Positions 36,284 to 48,606 of a DNA stretch of 64,000 bases are shown one piece after another. The translations under genes were made by a program, and so were the position numbers. Each line of letters begins with the position of its first letter. The first letter of the stretch is position 1. The notes beneath the pieces are model-generated. The model saw nothing but the letters and a program-made list of their open reading frames with translations, was not told the origin of the DNA and did no database searches. This DNA comes from Niveispirillum sp943371025 (GTDB lineage: Bacteria; Pseudomonadota; Alphaproteobacteria; Azospirillales; Azospirillaceae): assembly GCA_943371025.1 (NCBI GenBank), contig CALRTC020000004.1, positions 186,001 to 250,000 on the forward strand. The letters run 5' to 3'.

Positions 36284-36556
36284 ATGAATGACCTGCCCGA
36301 CATTGAACTGGACGCCCGCCGCAAGCGTCTGATCTTCCGCAGCGACCATCGCGGGACCAAGGAGATGGATCTGCTGCTGGGCAGCTTCGCCCGCCGCAAC
36401 ATCGCCACCCTGGACGACGCCCTGGTGGAAAGGTTCGAGGTGATGCTGGAACTGTCGGACCCCGATCTTTACAACTGGATCACCGGCCAGGAACCCACCC
36501 CGCCCGAATGGGAAGGCCCGCTGATGGACATGCTGCGGGCGCATCGGTATCGGTGA
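36284..36556 (+). CDS. sdhE: Succinate dehydrogenase assembly factor SdhE (YgfY)
   Basis: 90 aa, full length. Small all-helical chaperone that promotes covalent FAD attachment to SdhA. The RGTKEMD segment (residues 23-29) carries the RGxxE motif needed for flavinylation, with LLGSF after it and the acidic EPTPPEWEGP end. It sits between divergent recG and co-oriented mfd, a conserved alphaproteobacterial arrangement. Confidence 0.95.
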   Translation: MNDLPDIELDARRKRLIFRSDHRGTKEMDLLLGSFARRNIATLDDALVERFEVMLELSDPDLYNWITGQEPTPPEWEGPLMDMLRAHRYR

Positions 36557-36611
36557 GGGGGATGGGGGTGATGGAGGGCCGAAATGCGTTCCGTCACCTT
36601 CTATATGCTTT

Positions 36612-36689
36612 CCCCGCGAAAGCGGGGATCCAGGGGCCACAGGCTCAACCGTGGTTCCAAGCGGCCCCTGGACCCCCGCTTTCGCGGGG
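36612..36689. repeat. Dispersed palindromic repeat upstream of mfd
   Basis: Left arm 36612-36638 and right arm 36663-36689 are inverted copies matching at 26 of 27 positions, each itself containing a small hairpin (CCCCGCGAAAGCGGGG). The CCGCTTTCGCGGG core resembles a palindrome dispersed in many proteobacterial intergenic regions. A shorter variant of this type appears at 58687-58716. Confidence 0.75.
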
Positions 36690-36809
36690 GAGGCAGCCTT
36701 GAGCGATTGAAAACGGTGAGCCAAACCACCCCGTCCCCCTTTTGTTCCCATCCGCCGCGACCCCTGCTATAACCCGCGCACCCATCGCCGCAGCAGCAAA
36801 GCCCGCCCC

Positions 36810-40436
<3,627 letters not shown>

Positions 40437-40443
40437 GGGGGGG

Positions 40444-41079
40444 CTACCCCGCCACCTCGTCCCGGGCCAGGTCCAGCATGGGCAGGAAGGCGGTGTGTTC
40501 CTGGGCGCCTGACAGGGCGTAGCGGCGGTCGAAGATGTAGCAGGGGACGGCCTGTACGCCCAATTGCCTTGCCTGGCCGTCGCTGGCGCGGACGGCGGCC
40601 GTGTCCACGTCGCCGGCCAGATATGTCGCCACTTCGTCCATGTCCAGCCCCTGTTCGCCGGCGATACGGACCAGTTCCGTTGGGTCGCCGATATCGCGGC
40701 CCTGCTGGAAATGGCCCTGGAACAGGGCCATGGTCATGGGTGTGGCCTGTCCGAACCGTTCGGCAAAACGAACCAGACGATGGGCCTGCAGGGTGCTGGG
40801 GATGCGCCGGATCAGGTCCAGGCGCAGAAACAGCTTGTCGCGGGATGCCGCCTGTTCGACCACGGCATTCATCTGCCGGGCCCGTTCCGGGCCGCCGAAC
40901 TTGGCCGTGAAATACAGATCGCGGGCCATGCCGCCGGCCGGCAGGTCCGGGTTCAGCTGAAACGGCATCCAGCGGATATCGACGCGCACGCCGGGCCGTT
41001 CAGCCAGGGCGCGATCCAGCCGCACCTTGCCCAGATAGCACCAGGGACAAATCAGGTCTGAATAAATCTCGATCAGCAT
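40444..41079 (-). CDS. DsbA family oxidoreductase (FrnE-like)
   Basis: 211 aa thioredoxin-fold protein with the active site C11-P-W-C14 in SDLICPWCYLGK, an inserted helical domain, and the cis-Pro loop QAVPCYIFDRRYALSGAQ. No signal peptide, so cytoplasmic like FrnE/2-hydroxychromene isomerase-related proteins. It is convergent with mfd at 8 bp. The substrate is unknown. Confidence 0.9.
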   Translation of the reverse strand: MLIEIYSDLICPWCYLGKVRLDRALAERPGVRVDIRWMPFQLNPDLPAGGMARDLYFTAKFGGPERARQMNAVVEQAASRDKLFLRLDLIRRIPSTLQAHRLVRFAERFGQATPMTMALFQGHFQQGRDIGDPTELVRIAGEQGLDMDEVATYLAGDVDTAAVRASDGQARQLGVQAVPCYIFDRRYALSGAQEHTAFLPMLDLARDEVAG

Positions 41080-41239
41080 CCCAAGGCCCCCGCCGATGAC
41101 AGGGGCCTATCATACGCCGATCGGGCGCGGGCGGCGAGGAGAAGCACAACCTTCCTGATGCACTGACCATTGCGCCGCAAGGCGCGAAGGATCATGATGG
41201 CCGTTACGATTTTGTGACGGGGTGGGGCGGAAGGTCGCG

Positions 41240-41977
41240 ATGGTGGAGAATAGCGCGACGGCACGGCAGATGGCGTCCGCCTTTGTCGGCCATACCACCC
41301 TGCTGCTGGCCGTCAACCTGACCCACGACATGGACCCGGTGCTGGACGGGCTTCTGCAGCGTGACGTGCCGGGGGCGGAGGAACTGCTGGACGATCAGGT
41401 GCTGATCGGACAGGTGATCCGGGCCCCGCGTGGTGATCCGCGCCTGGAACGGACGCTGGCCTGGCTGGAACAGGTCTGGTTCGCGCAGGAGGATCATGGG
41501 GATGTCGATCCCCTGGTCCTGGTCGAACTGGCGCAACGACGGGATACGCCGGTTGTGTTCGATCTGGATGATGGGCTGAACGGCGCGGCGCATCTACTGG
41601 ATCTGCTGATCCGGCAATGCAAGGGGCTCCGTGATGTCGAAGGGCTGACCGCTGTCCTGGCGCTGCTGCGGCAGTGGCAGAGCGATCGGTCGCGGGAAAC
41701 GCTGGTAGAACTGGAACGGGTCTGCCTGCCATTGCTGGGCCGGGACGAAGGCACGCCCGCCACTGAACAGGTAAGGCGTATCCGTTTTCTGGCGGTGGAA
41801 GGGGCCTTGCCCGCGTCGGAATATCTGACGCTGCATTTCGATCCCCAATCGCTGGGCGATTGGGACATGGGCGAACTGACCCGTCTGGTCCGCACCCGCT
41901 ATCCGTTGCTGCGCCGGTCGGATGTGGAAGCGATGGTTGATCGCCATGTGCCCGCGCACCGGGCGGCTGTCGCCTGA
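41240..41977 (+). CDS. Hypothetical protein
   Basis: 245 aa, not recognised. Strongly GC-rich third positions and GGAAGG before the ATG at 41240 support a gene. A GTG six codons upstream is an alternative. It is soluble, Leu- and Asp-rich and largely helical (TRQMASAF-like N terminus; HLLDLLIRQCKGLRDVEGLTAVLALL; ELTRLVRTRYPLLRRSDVEAMVDRHV). No catalytic motif is seen. A strong terminator separates it from the convergent SYLF gene. Confidence 0.6.
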   Translation: MVENSATARQMASAFVGHTTLLLAVNLTHDMDPVLDGLLQRDVPGAEELLDDQVLIGQVIRAPRGDPRLERTLAWLEQVWFAQEDHGDVDPLVLVELAQRRDTPVVFDLDDGLNGAAHLLDLLIRQCKGLRDVEGLTAVLALLRQWQSDRSRETLVELERVCLPLLGRDEGTPATEQVRRIRFLAVEGALPASEYLTLHFDPQSLGDWDMGELTRLVRTRYPLLRRSDVEAMVDRHVPAHRAAVA

Positions 41978-41991
41978 TCCCCGAAAAGGCA

Positions 41992-42022
41992 AACGCCGCG
42001 CCCGGAAAAAAGGCGCGGCGTT
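41992..42022. terminator. Bidirectional terminator hairpin
   Basis: AACGCCGCGCC (41992-42002) pairs perfectly with GGCGCGGCGTT (42012-42022) around an A-rich loop. It lies between two convergent genes, so it may serve both. Confidence 0.75.
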
Positions 42023-42045
42023 CTGGCTGGCCGATCAAGTCGGCG

Positions 42046-42720
42046 TTAAGGCGCGCTCAACGCGGTAGCCAGGGCCTGGGCTTCCGGCCGGTAGAAATGC
42101 CGGTCGACCAGGATGGCGCGCGGTTCCGTCTTCTGGCCATAGAACTTGTCGTTGAATTCGCTGCGCGGGGCGATGACCGACCCTTCCACGGCCATGCCGC
42201 CGAACAGGCCGCTGGTCTTGGCATAGACATAGATGTCCGCAGACAGGCCGACCCCGTAGGAGGCACCGACACCCGTGCCCAGTTCGCCGATGGCGACATT
42301 GGCATCGGCGCCCAGCTTCACCTTGCGGTCGATGACGGCGTCCAGACCCTTCTGGGTCATGATCACCATCATCATTTCCGACGCCTGACCACCGAATTGC
42401 AGACCGAAGCTGGCTTCCGCCAGCGTGTAAAAGGCAGGACCGCTCCAAGCCCCGTCATCGCCGCGCGCCACCATCACGCCCGTGCCCCCGCCACCGCCGA
42501 CAAAGAAGCCGGCCTGAATGACACTGGGCAGGATCATGACGGCGCGGGCCCGGCCGACCAGGGATTTCAGGTCCTTATATTGCGGGTCGGTCAGCAGGGT
42601 CAGCGCGGTCACGCGGGCCCGTTCGACCATCAGTTCGGGTTCCGTCAGGGCCTGGGCCGGACGCACCAGGGCGGAAACCGCCAGGGTCAGGCCGAACAGG
42701 GCCATCACGAAACGCTTCAT
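42046..42720 (-). CDS. SYLF-domain (Ysc84-like) exported protein
   Basis: 224 aa. Signal peptide of about 25 residues (MKRFVMALFGLTLAVSALVRPAQA). The mature part is the SYLF/DUF500 lipid-binding domain: KDLKSLVGRARAVMILPSVIQAGFFVGGGGGTGVMVAR, WSGPAFYTLAEASFGLQFGGQ and TGLGVGLSADIYVYAKTSG-like segments. Members bind phosphoinositide-type lipids in eukaryotes; the bacterial role is unsettled. The start fits a GGAG site upstream. Longer in-frame open reading to 43029 is a shadow of cobC. Confidence 0.9.
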   Translation of the reverse strand: MKRFVMALFGLTLAVSALVRPAQALTEPELMVERARVTALTLLTDPQYKDLKSLVGRARAVMILPSVIQAGFFVGGGGGTGVMVARGDDGAWSGPAFYTLAEASFGLQFGGQASEMMMVIMTQKGLDAVIDRKVKLGADANVAIGELGTGVGASYGVGLSADIYVYAKTSGLFGGMAVEGSVIAPRSEFNDKFYGQKTEPRAILVDRHFYRPEAQALATALSAP

Positions 42721-42788
42721 CTTGTCGCTCCATTGCTTCCGTGCGAACGTCTTCTCATGCCCGCAAACCCTGCCTAAGGCAAGCGGCG

Positions 42789-43406
42789 CTAACAGGGCGG
42801 AATATTGGCACCGACAAGGCGCCATTGTGCCGGTTGCCCTGCGATCGCCAGATGGTCCAGCCGGAACAGGTGCCAATGGTCCACCGCCACCGACAGCACA
42901 CCTGATGGCGGCAGGCCCAGCGCCAGGGCCAGGGCCGCGCGGATGGGGCCGGCATGACCGACCATGATGATGTCGCGCCCGGCATGCGTCGCCGTCTCCC
43001 GCCCGATGGCGGCCTGCACCCGGTTGCACAGGGCCGCGAAGCTTTCGCCGCCCGGCGGGACATTGCCGGCGGCATCCTGCCAGAATCGGGACGACGTGTG
43101 CGGATCGTCATCCCAGATCTGCTGATGCGTGCGGCCCTGCCAGTCGCCGAAATCCTGCTCCGTCAGATCGGGCACGATGTGGCAGGGGGCATCCGGGTGC
43201 AGTGCCTGCGCACAAAACTGGCTGCGCGACAGCGGTGTGGTCAGCCAGACGGCCCCGGCGGGCAGGCGACGACGGGCGCCATCAATCATTCCGGTATCAG
43301 AAAGATCGACCGCTGCGTCCAGCTGTCCTGCGATGGTGCCCGCCGGCAACAGCAGGGGTGCGTGCCGCACCCACCACCAGCGGGTGACAAGCACAGCATC
43401 AGTCAT
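42789..43406 (-). CDS. cobC: Alpha-ribazole phosphatase-like histidine phosphatase
   Basis: 205 aa. Phosphoglycerate-mutase-like histidine phosphatase with the RH motif in WWVRHAPLL and the second His in MVGHAGPIRA. Its start overlaps the cobS stop by 4 bp, so it should remove the 5'-phosphate in the lower-ligand branch of cobalamin synthesis. The gene name rests on that context as well as on fold; catalysis on alpha-ribazole phosphate is not readable from sequence. Confidence 0.8.
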   Translation of the reverse strand: MTDAVLVTRWWWVRHAPLLLPAGTIAGQLDAAVDLSDTGMIDGARRRLPAGAVWLTTPLSRSQFCAQALHPDAPCHIVPDLTEQDFGDWQGRTHQQIWDDDPHTSSRFWQDAAGNVPPGGESFAALCNRVQAAIGRETATHAGRDIIMVGHAGPIRAALALALGLPPSGVLSVAVDHWHLFRLDHLAIAGQPAQWRLVGANIPPC

Positions 43407-44209
43407 GTCGAAGCCGGAATGACAGCCGCCAGAGCCAGCAGGAAGCCGATTTCCGCCATCTGCTGGGCTGTGCCCAGCACATCGCCGGTGATGCCGCCGA
43501 TCTGTCGGCGGGCCAGCTGTGCCACGGCCCAGACGGCCCCCACCGACACAGCCATGACCGACAGGCTGACCATGCCCGATGCCAGATGCAGCTTGGCCAG
43601 GGTCGTGGTGGCCAGGGTGAAGCCGATCAGGGCGGCGACCATGGCGCGGGCGCGGTCGGGCCGGCCCTGGCTGGCGGCCGTGCCGGTCTGGCGGGCGTCG
43701 GGCAGGGAGACGCGCATCCAGGGCAGCAGCCCGCGGGAGAAGGCATGCGCCCCGATCAGGGCCAGGGTAACGGCGCGCGGATCGGCCAGGGTGGCGATCA
43801 CGCCCACGCGGGCCAGCACCACCAGGATCAGCGCCACCGATCCATAGGTGCCGACGCGGCTGTCCTTCATGATGGCCAGCTTGGCTTCCCGGTCGCGGCC
43901 GCCACCGAACCCGTCGGCGACATCGGCCAGCCCATCCTCATGCAGGGCGCCGGTCAGCCAGGTCAGGCCGGCGACCGTGACGATGGCGGCCAGCAACGGC
44001 GCCAGCCCGGCGATACCCAGGAACCAGTAGGCGATGCCCCCGACGGTGCCGATCAGGGCGCCCACGATGGGGAACCAGGCCATGGCGCGCCGATCCAGAT
44101 CGGCCGGCCATTCCCCTTTCCAGCGGATCGGCAGGCGCGTCAGGAAGATCAGGGCGGCCACGAACTCGCCAAGCGGTTGGGGCCTGTGCTGCTTTGTTGC
44201 ATCGCTCAT
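43403..44209 (-). CDS. cobS: Adenosylcobinamide-GDP ribazoletransferase CobS (CobV)
   Basis: 268 aa membrane enzyme with several hydrophobic helices. It joins alpha-ribazole (or its phosphate) to adenosylcobinamide-GDP, the last assembly step of cobalamin. Family markers are FLTRLPIRW, MAWFPIVGALIG, GALHEDGLADVADGFGGG and DSRVGTYGSVAL. The ATG at 44209 was chosen; a GTG at 44239 is an alternative. cobC overlaps its stop, and cobT starts divergently about 100 bp away. Confidence 0.93.
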   Translation of the reverse strand: MSDATKQHRPQPLGEFVAALIFLTRLPIRWKGEWPADLDRRAMAWFPIVGALIGTVGGIAYWFLGIAGLAPLLAAIVTVAGLTWLTGALHEDGLADVADGFGGGRDREAKLAIMKDSRVGTYGSVALILVVLARVGVIATLADPRAVTLALIGAHAFSRGLLPWMRVSLPDARQTGTAASQGRPDRARAMVAALIGFTLATTTLAKLHLASGMVSLSVMAVSVGAVWAVAQLARRQIGGITGDVLGTAQQMAEIGFLLALAAVIPAST

Positions 44210-44313
44210 GACATCGGTATAGGCCAGTGTGGCTTTCACCGCCAGCGCCGTTCCGGCACCCGTGCAGGGAGCCAGCGGCGTCGTACCCGTCGACCCGTTA
44301 CAGGAATATCCCC

Positions 44314-45372
44314 ATGTCCGGCCATGATCACCACCATCACCACCCTCACGACAATGATGACGGTGTGCCCAGCATGGAGGAGATCCGCCGCGTCCTGCCC
44401 GAATTGCCGGGCCCGGACCTGGAGGCGGGAACGGCCGCCCTGCAGCGTGAACAGACCCTGCTGAAGCCCCCCGGCGCCCTGGGCCGGATGGAGGAACTGG
44501 TGCAGTGGCTGGCCACCTGGCAGGCCAAGGCGCCGCCGGAGCTGACCCATCCGCGCATCGTCGTCTTCGCCGGCGCCCATGGCGTGGCCCAGCGCGGCGT
44601 GTCGGCCTATCCGCCGGCCGTGACGGGGCAGATGGTGCAGGCCTTCCTCAACGGCCATGCCGCCATCAACCAGCTGGCCGAACTGCACGACGCGGACTTG
44701 CGCGTGCATGAGATGGATCTGGACCACCCGACGGCCGATTTCACCCAGGGCCCCGCCATGGACGAGGCGACCTGCGCCCGTGCCACGGCCTATGGCATGA
44801 TGGCGGTGGAGCCGGGCCTGCACCTGCTGTGCGTGGGTGAAATGGGCATCGGCAACACCACGGCCGCATCCGCCCTGTGCGCCGCCCTGTTCGGCGGAAC
44901 CGCCGCCGATTGGGTCGGCCCTGGCACAGGTGTCGATGCCGCCGGCATCCAGCGCAAGATCGCCGCGGTGGAGGCGGGGCTGGCCGCCAATCCCGCGGCG
45001 CTGACCGACCCGTTCGAGGCGCTGCGCTGCCTGGGCGGGCAGGAATTCGCCGCCATTGTCGGTGCCATCATCGCCTGTCGTCTGGCCCGCGTTCCGGTGG
45101 TGCTGGACGGCTTTGCCTGCACGGCGGCTGCCGCCGTGCTGTACAAGGCCGATCCCAAGGCCCTGGACCATTGCATCGTCGCGCATAAGAGCGCCGAGCC
45201 CGGCCATGCGCGCCTGCTGGCCGCCATCAACAAGCGTCCGCTGTTTGAATTCGACATGCGCCTGGGCGAGGCGTCGGGCGCGGCCCTGGCCATTCCCATC
45301 CTGCGTTCCGCGCTCGCGTGCCACCTGAACATGGCCACCTTCGCCGAGGCTGGCGTATCGCAGAAGGCCTGA
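44314..45372 (+). CDS. cobT: Nicotinate-nucleotide-dimethylbenzimidazole phosphoribosyltransferase CobT
   Basis: 352 aa. Activates the lower ligand base of cobalamin to alpha-ribazole phosphate. It has VVFAGAHGVAQRGVSAYP, VGEMGIGNTTAASALCAALFG, GPGTG and the catalytic Glu in AHKSAEPGHARLL. The N terminus carries a His/Asp-rich stretch (residues 4-16: five consecutive His) not typical of CobT, possibly metal-binding. AGGA precedes the ATG at 44314. It is divergent from cobS-cobC. Confidence 0.93.
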   Translation: MSGHDHHHHHPHDNDDGVPSMEEIRRVLPELPGPDLEAGTAALQREQTLLKPPGALGRMEELVQWLATWQAKAPPELTHPRIVVFAGAHGVAQRGVSAYPPAVTGQMVQAFLNGHAAINQLAELHDADLRVHEMDLDHPTADFTQGPAMDEATCARATAYGMMAVEPGLHLLCVGEMGIGNTTAASALCAALFGGTAADWVGPGTGVDAAGIQRKIAAVEAGLAANPAALTDPFEALRCLGGQEFAAIVGAIIACRLARVPVVLDGFACTAAAAVLYKADPKALDHCIVAHKSAEPGHARLLAAINKRPLFEFDMRLGEASGAALAIPILRSALACHLNMATFAEAGVSQKA

Positions 45373-45393
45373 GGCCGAACCGGAGCCCGTCCC

Positions 45394-46491
45394 ATGTCCG
45401 CCATCACCATCGACCGCGCCCTGCAGGCGCGGTGCCAGATCTTCCTGCATGGTCATGGGCCGATCAGCCCGCGCGACTGGATGACCCGCATGCTGGCCTT
45501 GCCGGAGGCGGACTGGCAGGGCGACCTCTATAATGCCGGGCCGGCGGTCACAGCGCTGGAAGGGCAGGTGGCGCATCTGCTGGGCAAGCCGGCGTCGCTG
45601 TTCTTCCATAAGGCGGTGGTGGGGCAGCAGGCGGTGCTGTTTTCCCATCGCGAACGCACGGGCCGCCGGCTGGTGGCCGTGCATCCCAAAAGCCACATCG
45701 CCATCGACGAATCCGACGCGGTTGAGCGGCTGAGCGATATCAGGCTGGTGCGGATCGGCTCCGATGATGCGCCCTTCACCCTGGCCGATTTGAAGGCCGT
45801 GGCCGAGCCGCTGGCGGCGGTAGTAGTGGAACTGCCTTTGCGCAACGCGGCCTTCCGGGCGCTGCCCTGGGAGGAACTGGTCGCCATTTCCCGCTGGTGC
45901 CGGGAACAGGGCATTGCCCTGCATCTGGACGGCGCCCGCCTGTGGGAGGTGCAGCCCTGGTACGGTCGCCCGCTGGCGGAAATCGCCGCACTGGCCGACA
46001 GTGTCTATGTCAGCCTTTACAAGGGGCTGGGTGCGCCGGGTGGATCGCTGATCGCCGGGCATCTGGGCTTTCTTGAAACGCTGAAGCCCTGGCGGTCGCG
46101 CATGGGCGGCAATCTCTATTCCGCCTTTCCCTATGTGCTGGGCGGGCTGGACGGTCTGCGCCGGTATCTGCCCCGAATGGGGGATTACCATGCCGGGGCC
46201 GTCGCCCTGGCCGATGCCCTGTCGCGGCGGGAGGCGCCGCGCGCCGCCGATCAGGTGGTGTGCAATTCCTTCCGGCTGGTCTGGCCGGTTGCCGCCCCGG
46301 CCCTGGCCCGCGCCCTGACGGACCTGGCGACGGGCGACGGGGTCTGGTGCTTCGGCCGCGTCCTGCCCTTGCCCGTGGCCGGATATTGCTTCACCGAGAT
46401 GGTGGTCGGGGAGGCGACGCTGGCCCATGGCGTCGCCGCCGTGGCCGACCGGCTGGCCACCCTGCTGGCCGCTGCCCGTCAGGTGGCATAG
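45394..46491 (+). CDS. Threonine aldolase / beta-eliminating lyase family enzyme
   Basis: 365 aa PLP enzyme of the aspartate aminotransferase fold (PF01212). Lys210 in SLYKGLGAPGGSLIAG is the Schiff-base lysine, and HLDGARLWEVQPWYG holds the PLP-contacting Asp. Segments such as DLYNAGPAVTALE and MGGNLYSAFPY fit low-specificity L-threonine aldolases. It begins 21 bp after cobT, so it is likely co-transcribed with it. A role in cobalamin linker supply was considered but not supported. The substrate is inferred only from the family. Confidence 0.82.
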   Translation: MSAITIDRALQARCQIFLHGHGPISPRDWMTRMLALPEADWQGDLYNAGPAVTALEGQVAHLLGKPASLFFHKAVVGQQAVLFSHRERTGRRLVAVHPKSHIAIDESDAVERLSDIRLVRIGSDDAPFTLADLKAVAEPLAAVVVELPLRNAAFRALPWEELVAISRWCREQGIALHLDGARLWEVQPWYGRPLAEIAALADSVYVSLYKGLGAPGGSLIAGHLGFLETLKPWRSRMGGNLYSAFPYVLGGLDGLRRYLPRMGDYHAGAVALADALSRREAPRAADQVVCNSFRLVWPVAAPALARALTDLATGDGVWCFGRVLPLPVAGYCFTEMVVGEATLAHGVAAVADRLATLLAAARQVA

Positions 46492-46599
46492 AACCCCGCG
46501 TTCCCTGGTCGCAGGGGCGGTATCCGTCAAGGCCGGGTGACCCGTTCCGGTCCCCATGCTAAGAACCCGCCGCCGAAGGCGAAGCAGGGGAAGGGTGCC

Positions 46600-47895
46600 A
46601 TGAAGATTCTGGTCGTGGGTTCCGGTGGTCGCGAACATGCGCTGTGCTGGGCCATCAAGCGTTCGCCCCTGTGCGATCGGCTCTATTGCGCCCCCGGCAA
46701 TGCCGGCATCGCCGCCGTGGCTGAATGCGTGCCCCTGTCCGGCAATGACGTGGCCGGCATCACCGCCTTTGCCCAGGAACAGGGCATCGATTTTGTCGTT
46801 GTCGGGCCGGAGGAGCCGCTGGTGCTGGGCCTGGCCGACAGCCTGCGCGCCGCCGGCATCGCCACTTTCGGCCCATCAGCGGAAGCCGCCGCGCTGGAAG
46901 GGTCCAAGGGTTTCATGAAGGATGCCGTGGCCCGCTTCGGTGTGCCCACGGCCGCCTATGGCCGCTTCACCGATGTGGCGTCCGCCAAGGAATTTGTTGC
47001 CCGCCAGGGCGCGCCCATCGTCGTGAAGACGGACGGGCTGGCCGCCGGCAAGGGCGTGACCATCTGCCAGAGCGTGGACGAGGCCTTTGCTGCCATCGAC
47101 GAGGCCATGGTCGGCCGCCGCTTCGGCGATGCCGGGGCCGAACTGGTGATCGAGGAATTCCTGGATGGGGAGGAGGCCAGCTTCTTCGCCATCTGCGACG
47201 GCACCAATGCCGTCGCCCTGGCCGGGGCCCAGGACCATAAGCGCGCCTTCGATGGCGATCAGGGCCCCAACACGGGCGGCATGGGCACCTACAGCCCGGC
47301 CCCGGTGCTGACGCCCGATCTGGAAGCCCGCATCATGCAGGAAATGATCCTGCCGACCGTGAAGGGCATGGCGGCAGAGGGCAAGCCCTTCATCGGTGTG
47401 CTGTTCGCCGGCATCATGGTGGTGAATGGCCCCGATGGTCAGCCCGTGCCCAAGCTGCTGGAATATAATGTCCGCTTTGGCGACCCGGAATGCCAGGTGC
47501 TGATGCGTCGGCTGAAATCCGATCTGGTGCCGCTGCTGCTGGCCGCCGCCCAGGGCGATGTGTCGGGCAGCGAGCCGGAATGGCATGACGAGGCCGCCCT
47601 GTGCGTCGTCATGGCCGCCAACGGCTATCCCGGCGACTATATAAAGGGCACGCGTATCGGCAATCTGGATCAGGCCGGGCAGGTGGATGGGGTGGAGATC
47701 TTCCATGCCGGCACCAAGACGGGAGCCGATGGCGCCATTCTGGCCAATGGCGGGCGTGTGCTGGGCGTGACGGCCATCGCCCCCCGCGTTGCCGATGCCC
47801 GCGCCCAGGCCTATGAGGCCGTGGACCGCATCGACTGGAAGGAAGGCTTCTGCCGCCGCGACATCGCCTGGCGCGCCATGGCGCGTGGCCTTTAA
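46600..47895 (+). CDS. purD: Phosphoribosylamine-glycine ligase PurD
   Basis: 431 aa, full length. ATP-grasp enzyme making glycinamide ribonucleotide in purine synthesis. Hallmarks are MKILVVGSGGREHALCWA, GPEEPLVLGLADSLR, KTDGLAAGKGVTIC, EEFLDGEEASFFAICDG, QDHKRAFDGDQGPNTGGMGTYSPAP and EYNVRFGDPECQVLM. GGGGAAGG precedes the ATG at 46600, which fixes the start. Confidence 0.97.
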   Translation: MKILVVGSGGREHALCWAIKRSPLCDRLYCAPGNAGIAAVAECVPLSGNDVAGITAFAQEQGIDFVVVGPEEPLVLGLADSLRAAGIATFGPSAEAAALEGSKGFMKDAVARFGVPTAAYGRFTDVASAKEFVARQGAPIVVKTDGLAAGKGVTICQSVDEAFAAIDEAMVGRRFGDAGAELVIEEFLDGEEASFFAICDGTNAVALAGAQDHKRAFDGDQGPNTGGMGTYSPAPVLTPDLEARIMQEMILPTVKGMAAEGKPFIGVLFAGIMVVNGPDGQPVPKLLEYNVRFGDPECQVLMRRLKSDLVPLLLAAAQGDVSGSEPEWHDEAALCVVMAANGYPGDYIKGTRIGNLDQAGQVDGVEIFHAGTKTGADGAILANGGRVLGVTAIAPRVADARAQAYEAVDRIDWKEGFCRRDIAWRAMARGL

Positions 47896-47913
47896 GGGGA
47901 AGGGGATCAGCCA

Positions 47914-48261
47914 ATGACTAGCGTCACGATCTATGGCATCAAGAACTGCGACACGATGAAGAAGGCCCGCACCTGGCTGGAGGCCAAGGGCGTGGCGCAT
48001 CACTTCCATGACTACAAGGTGGCGGGCATCGACCGCGATCGCCTGTCCGCTTGGGTCGATGCGCTGGGCTGGGAGGTGCTGCTGAACCGGGCCGGCACCA
48101 CCTTCAAGAAGCTGCCGGACGCCGCCAAGGAAGGGCTGGACCGGGAGAAGGCCATCGCCCTGATGCTGGACCAGCCCTCCATGATCAAGCGGCCGGTGCT
48201 GGACATTGGCGGGCGCCTGCTGGTCGGTTTCAAGCCGGAACAGTATGAGGCGGCATTCTGA
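47914..48261 (+). CDS. ArsC/Spx-family protein (YffB-like)
   Basis: 115 aa thioredoxin-fold protein of the ArsC/Spx family. Cys12 in YGIKNCDTMKKA, the conserved Arg in IKRPVLDIGGRLLVGF and overall length match YffB-like reductases. Real arsenate reduction is not implied; no ars operon is present. It starts 18 bp after purD and is likely on the same transcript. A strong terminator follows. Confidence 0.9.
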   Translation: MTSVTIYGIKNCDTMKKARTWLEAKGVAHHFHDYKVAGIDRDRLSAWVDALGWEVLLNRAGTTFKKLPDAAKEGLDREKAIALMLDQPSMIKRPVLDIGGRLLVGFKPEQYEAAF

Positions 48262-48321
48262 TCACGCGATCCTGACGTCGCCTCACGGAAGTGGAGCGAC
48301 GATTGGGATAAACCCAAAACA

Positions 48322-48351
48322 AAAAAACGCGCCCGGCGGGGCGCGTTTTTT
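48322..48351. terminator. Bidirectional terminator
   Basis: A13-bp stem ACGCGCCC-type hairpin flanked by six or more A on one side and six T on the other (48322-48351). It follows the ArsC-family gene on the plus strand and the downstream tRNA-Asn on the minus strand. Confidence 0.9.
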
Positions 48352-48369
48352 GGAAAGGTCTTGCTTGGA

Positions 48370-48444
48370 TGGCTCCCAGGGAGGGATTCGAACCCCCGAC
48401 CGGGCGGTTAACAGCCGCCTGCTCTACCTCTGAGCTACCTGGGA
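48370..48444 (-). tRNA. tRNA-Asn (GUU), copy 2 in transcription order
   Basis: 75 nt including an encoded CCA end. Acceptor stem 5'-TCCCAGG pairs with CCTGGGA, the D arm has AGCTCAGAGGTAGAGC, the anticodon loop CTGTTAA reads GTT, and the T arm is GGGGGTTCGAATCCC. Identical to the copy at 48532-48606. Confidence 0.95.
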
Positions 48445-48495
48445 TCAGCCAGTTCCAACCACACCTTATATACCACAGCACGAACCTGAAAGCAC

Positions 48496-48524
48496 AAGGC
48501 CGGATGTTAGCGACATCCGGCCTT
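48496..48524 (-). terminator. Hairpin between the two tRNA-Asn genes
   Basis: A perfect 12-bp stem, AAGGCCGGATGT (48496-48507) with ACATCCGGCCTT (48513-48524), loop of 5 nt. On the minus strand it is followed by TTGTGCTTTC rather than a clean T-run, so it could terminate or act in processing. Confidence 0.65.
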
Positions 48525-48531
48525 GCACGAT

Positions 48532-48606
48532 TGGCTCCCAGGGAGGGATTCGAACCCCCGACCGGGCGGTTAACAGCCGCCTGCTCTACCTCTGAGCTAC
48601 CTGGGA
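48532..48606 (-). tRNA. tRNA-Asn (GUU), copy 1 in transcription order
   Basis: 75 nt with encoded CCA, same sequence as the copy at 48370-48444 (acceptor TCCCAGG/CCTGGGA, anticodon GTT, T loop TTCGAAT). The two genes sit 87 bp apart in the same direction. Confidence 0.95.

Noticed and set aside
44210..44313. Possible cobalamin riboswitch between cobS and cobT
   Set aside because: Space is too short and no complete B12-box consensus is present; only a loose GCCACAC resemblance.
44236..46638. Long minus-strand open frame across cobT and the threonine-aldolase-like gene
   Set aside because: Overlaps two well-supported plus-strand genes and has no recognisable protein pattern.
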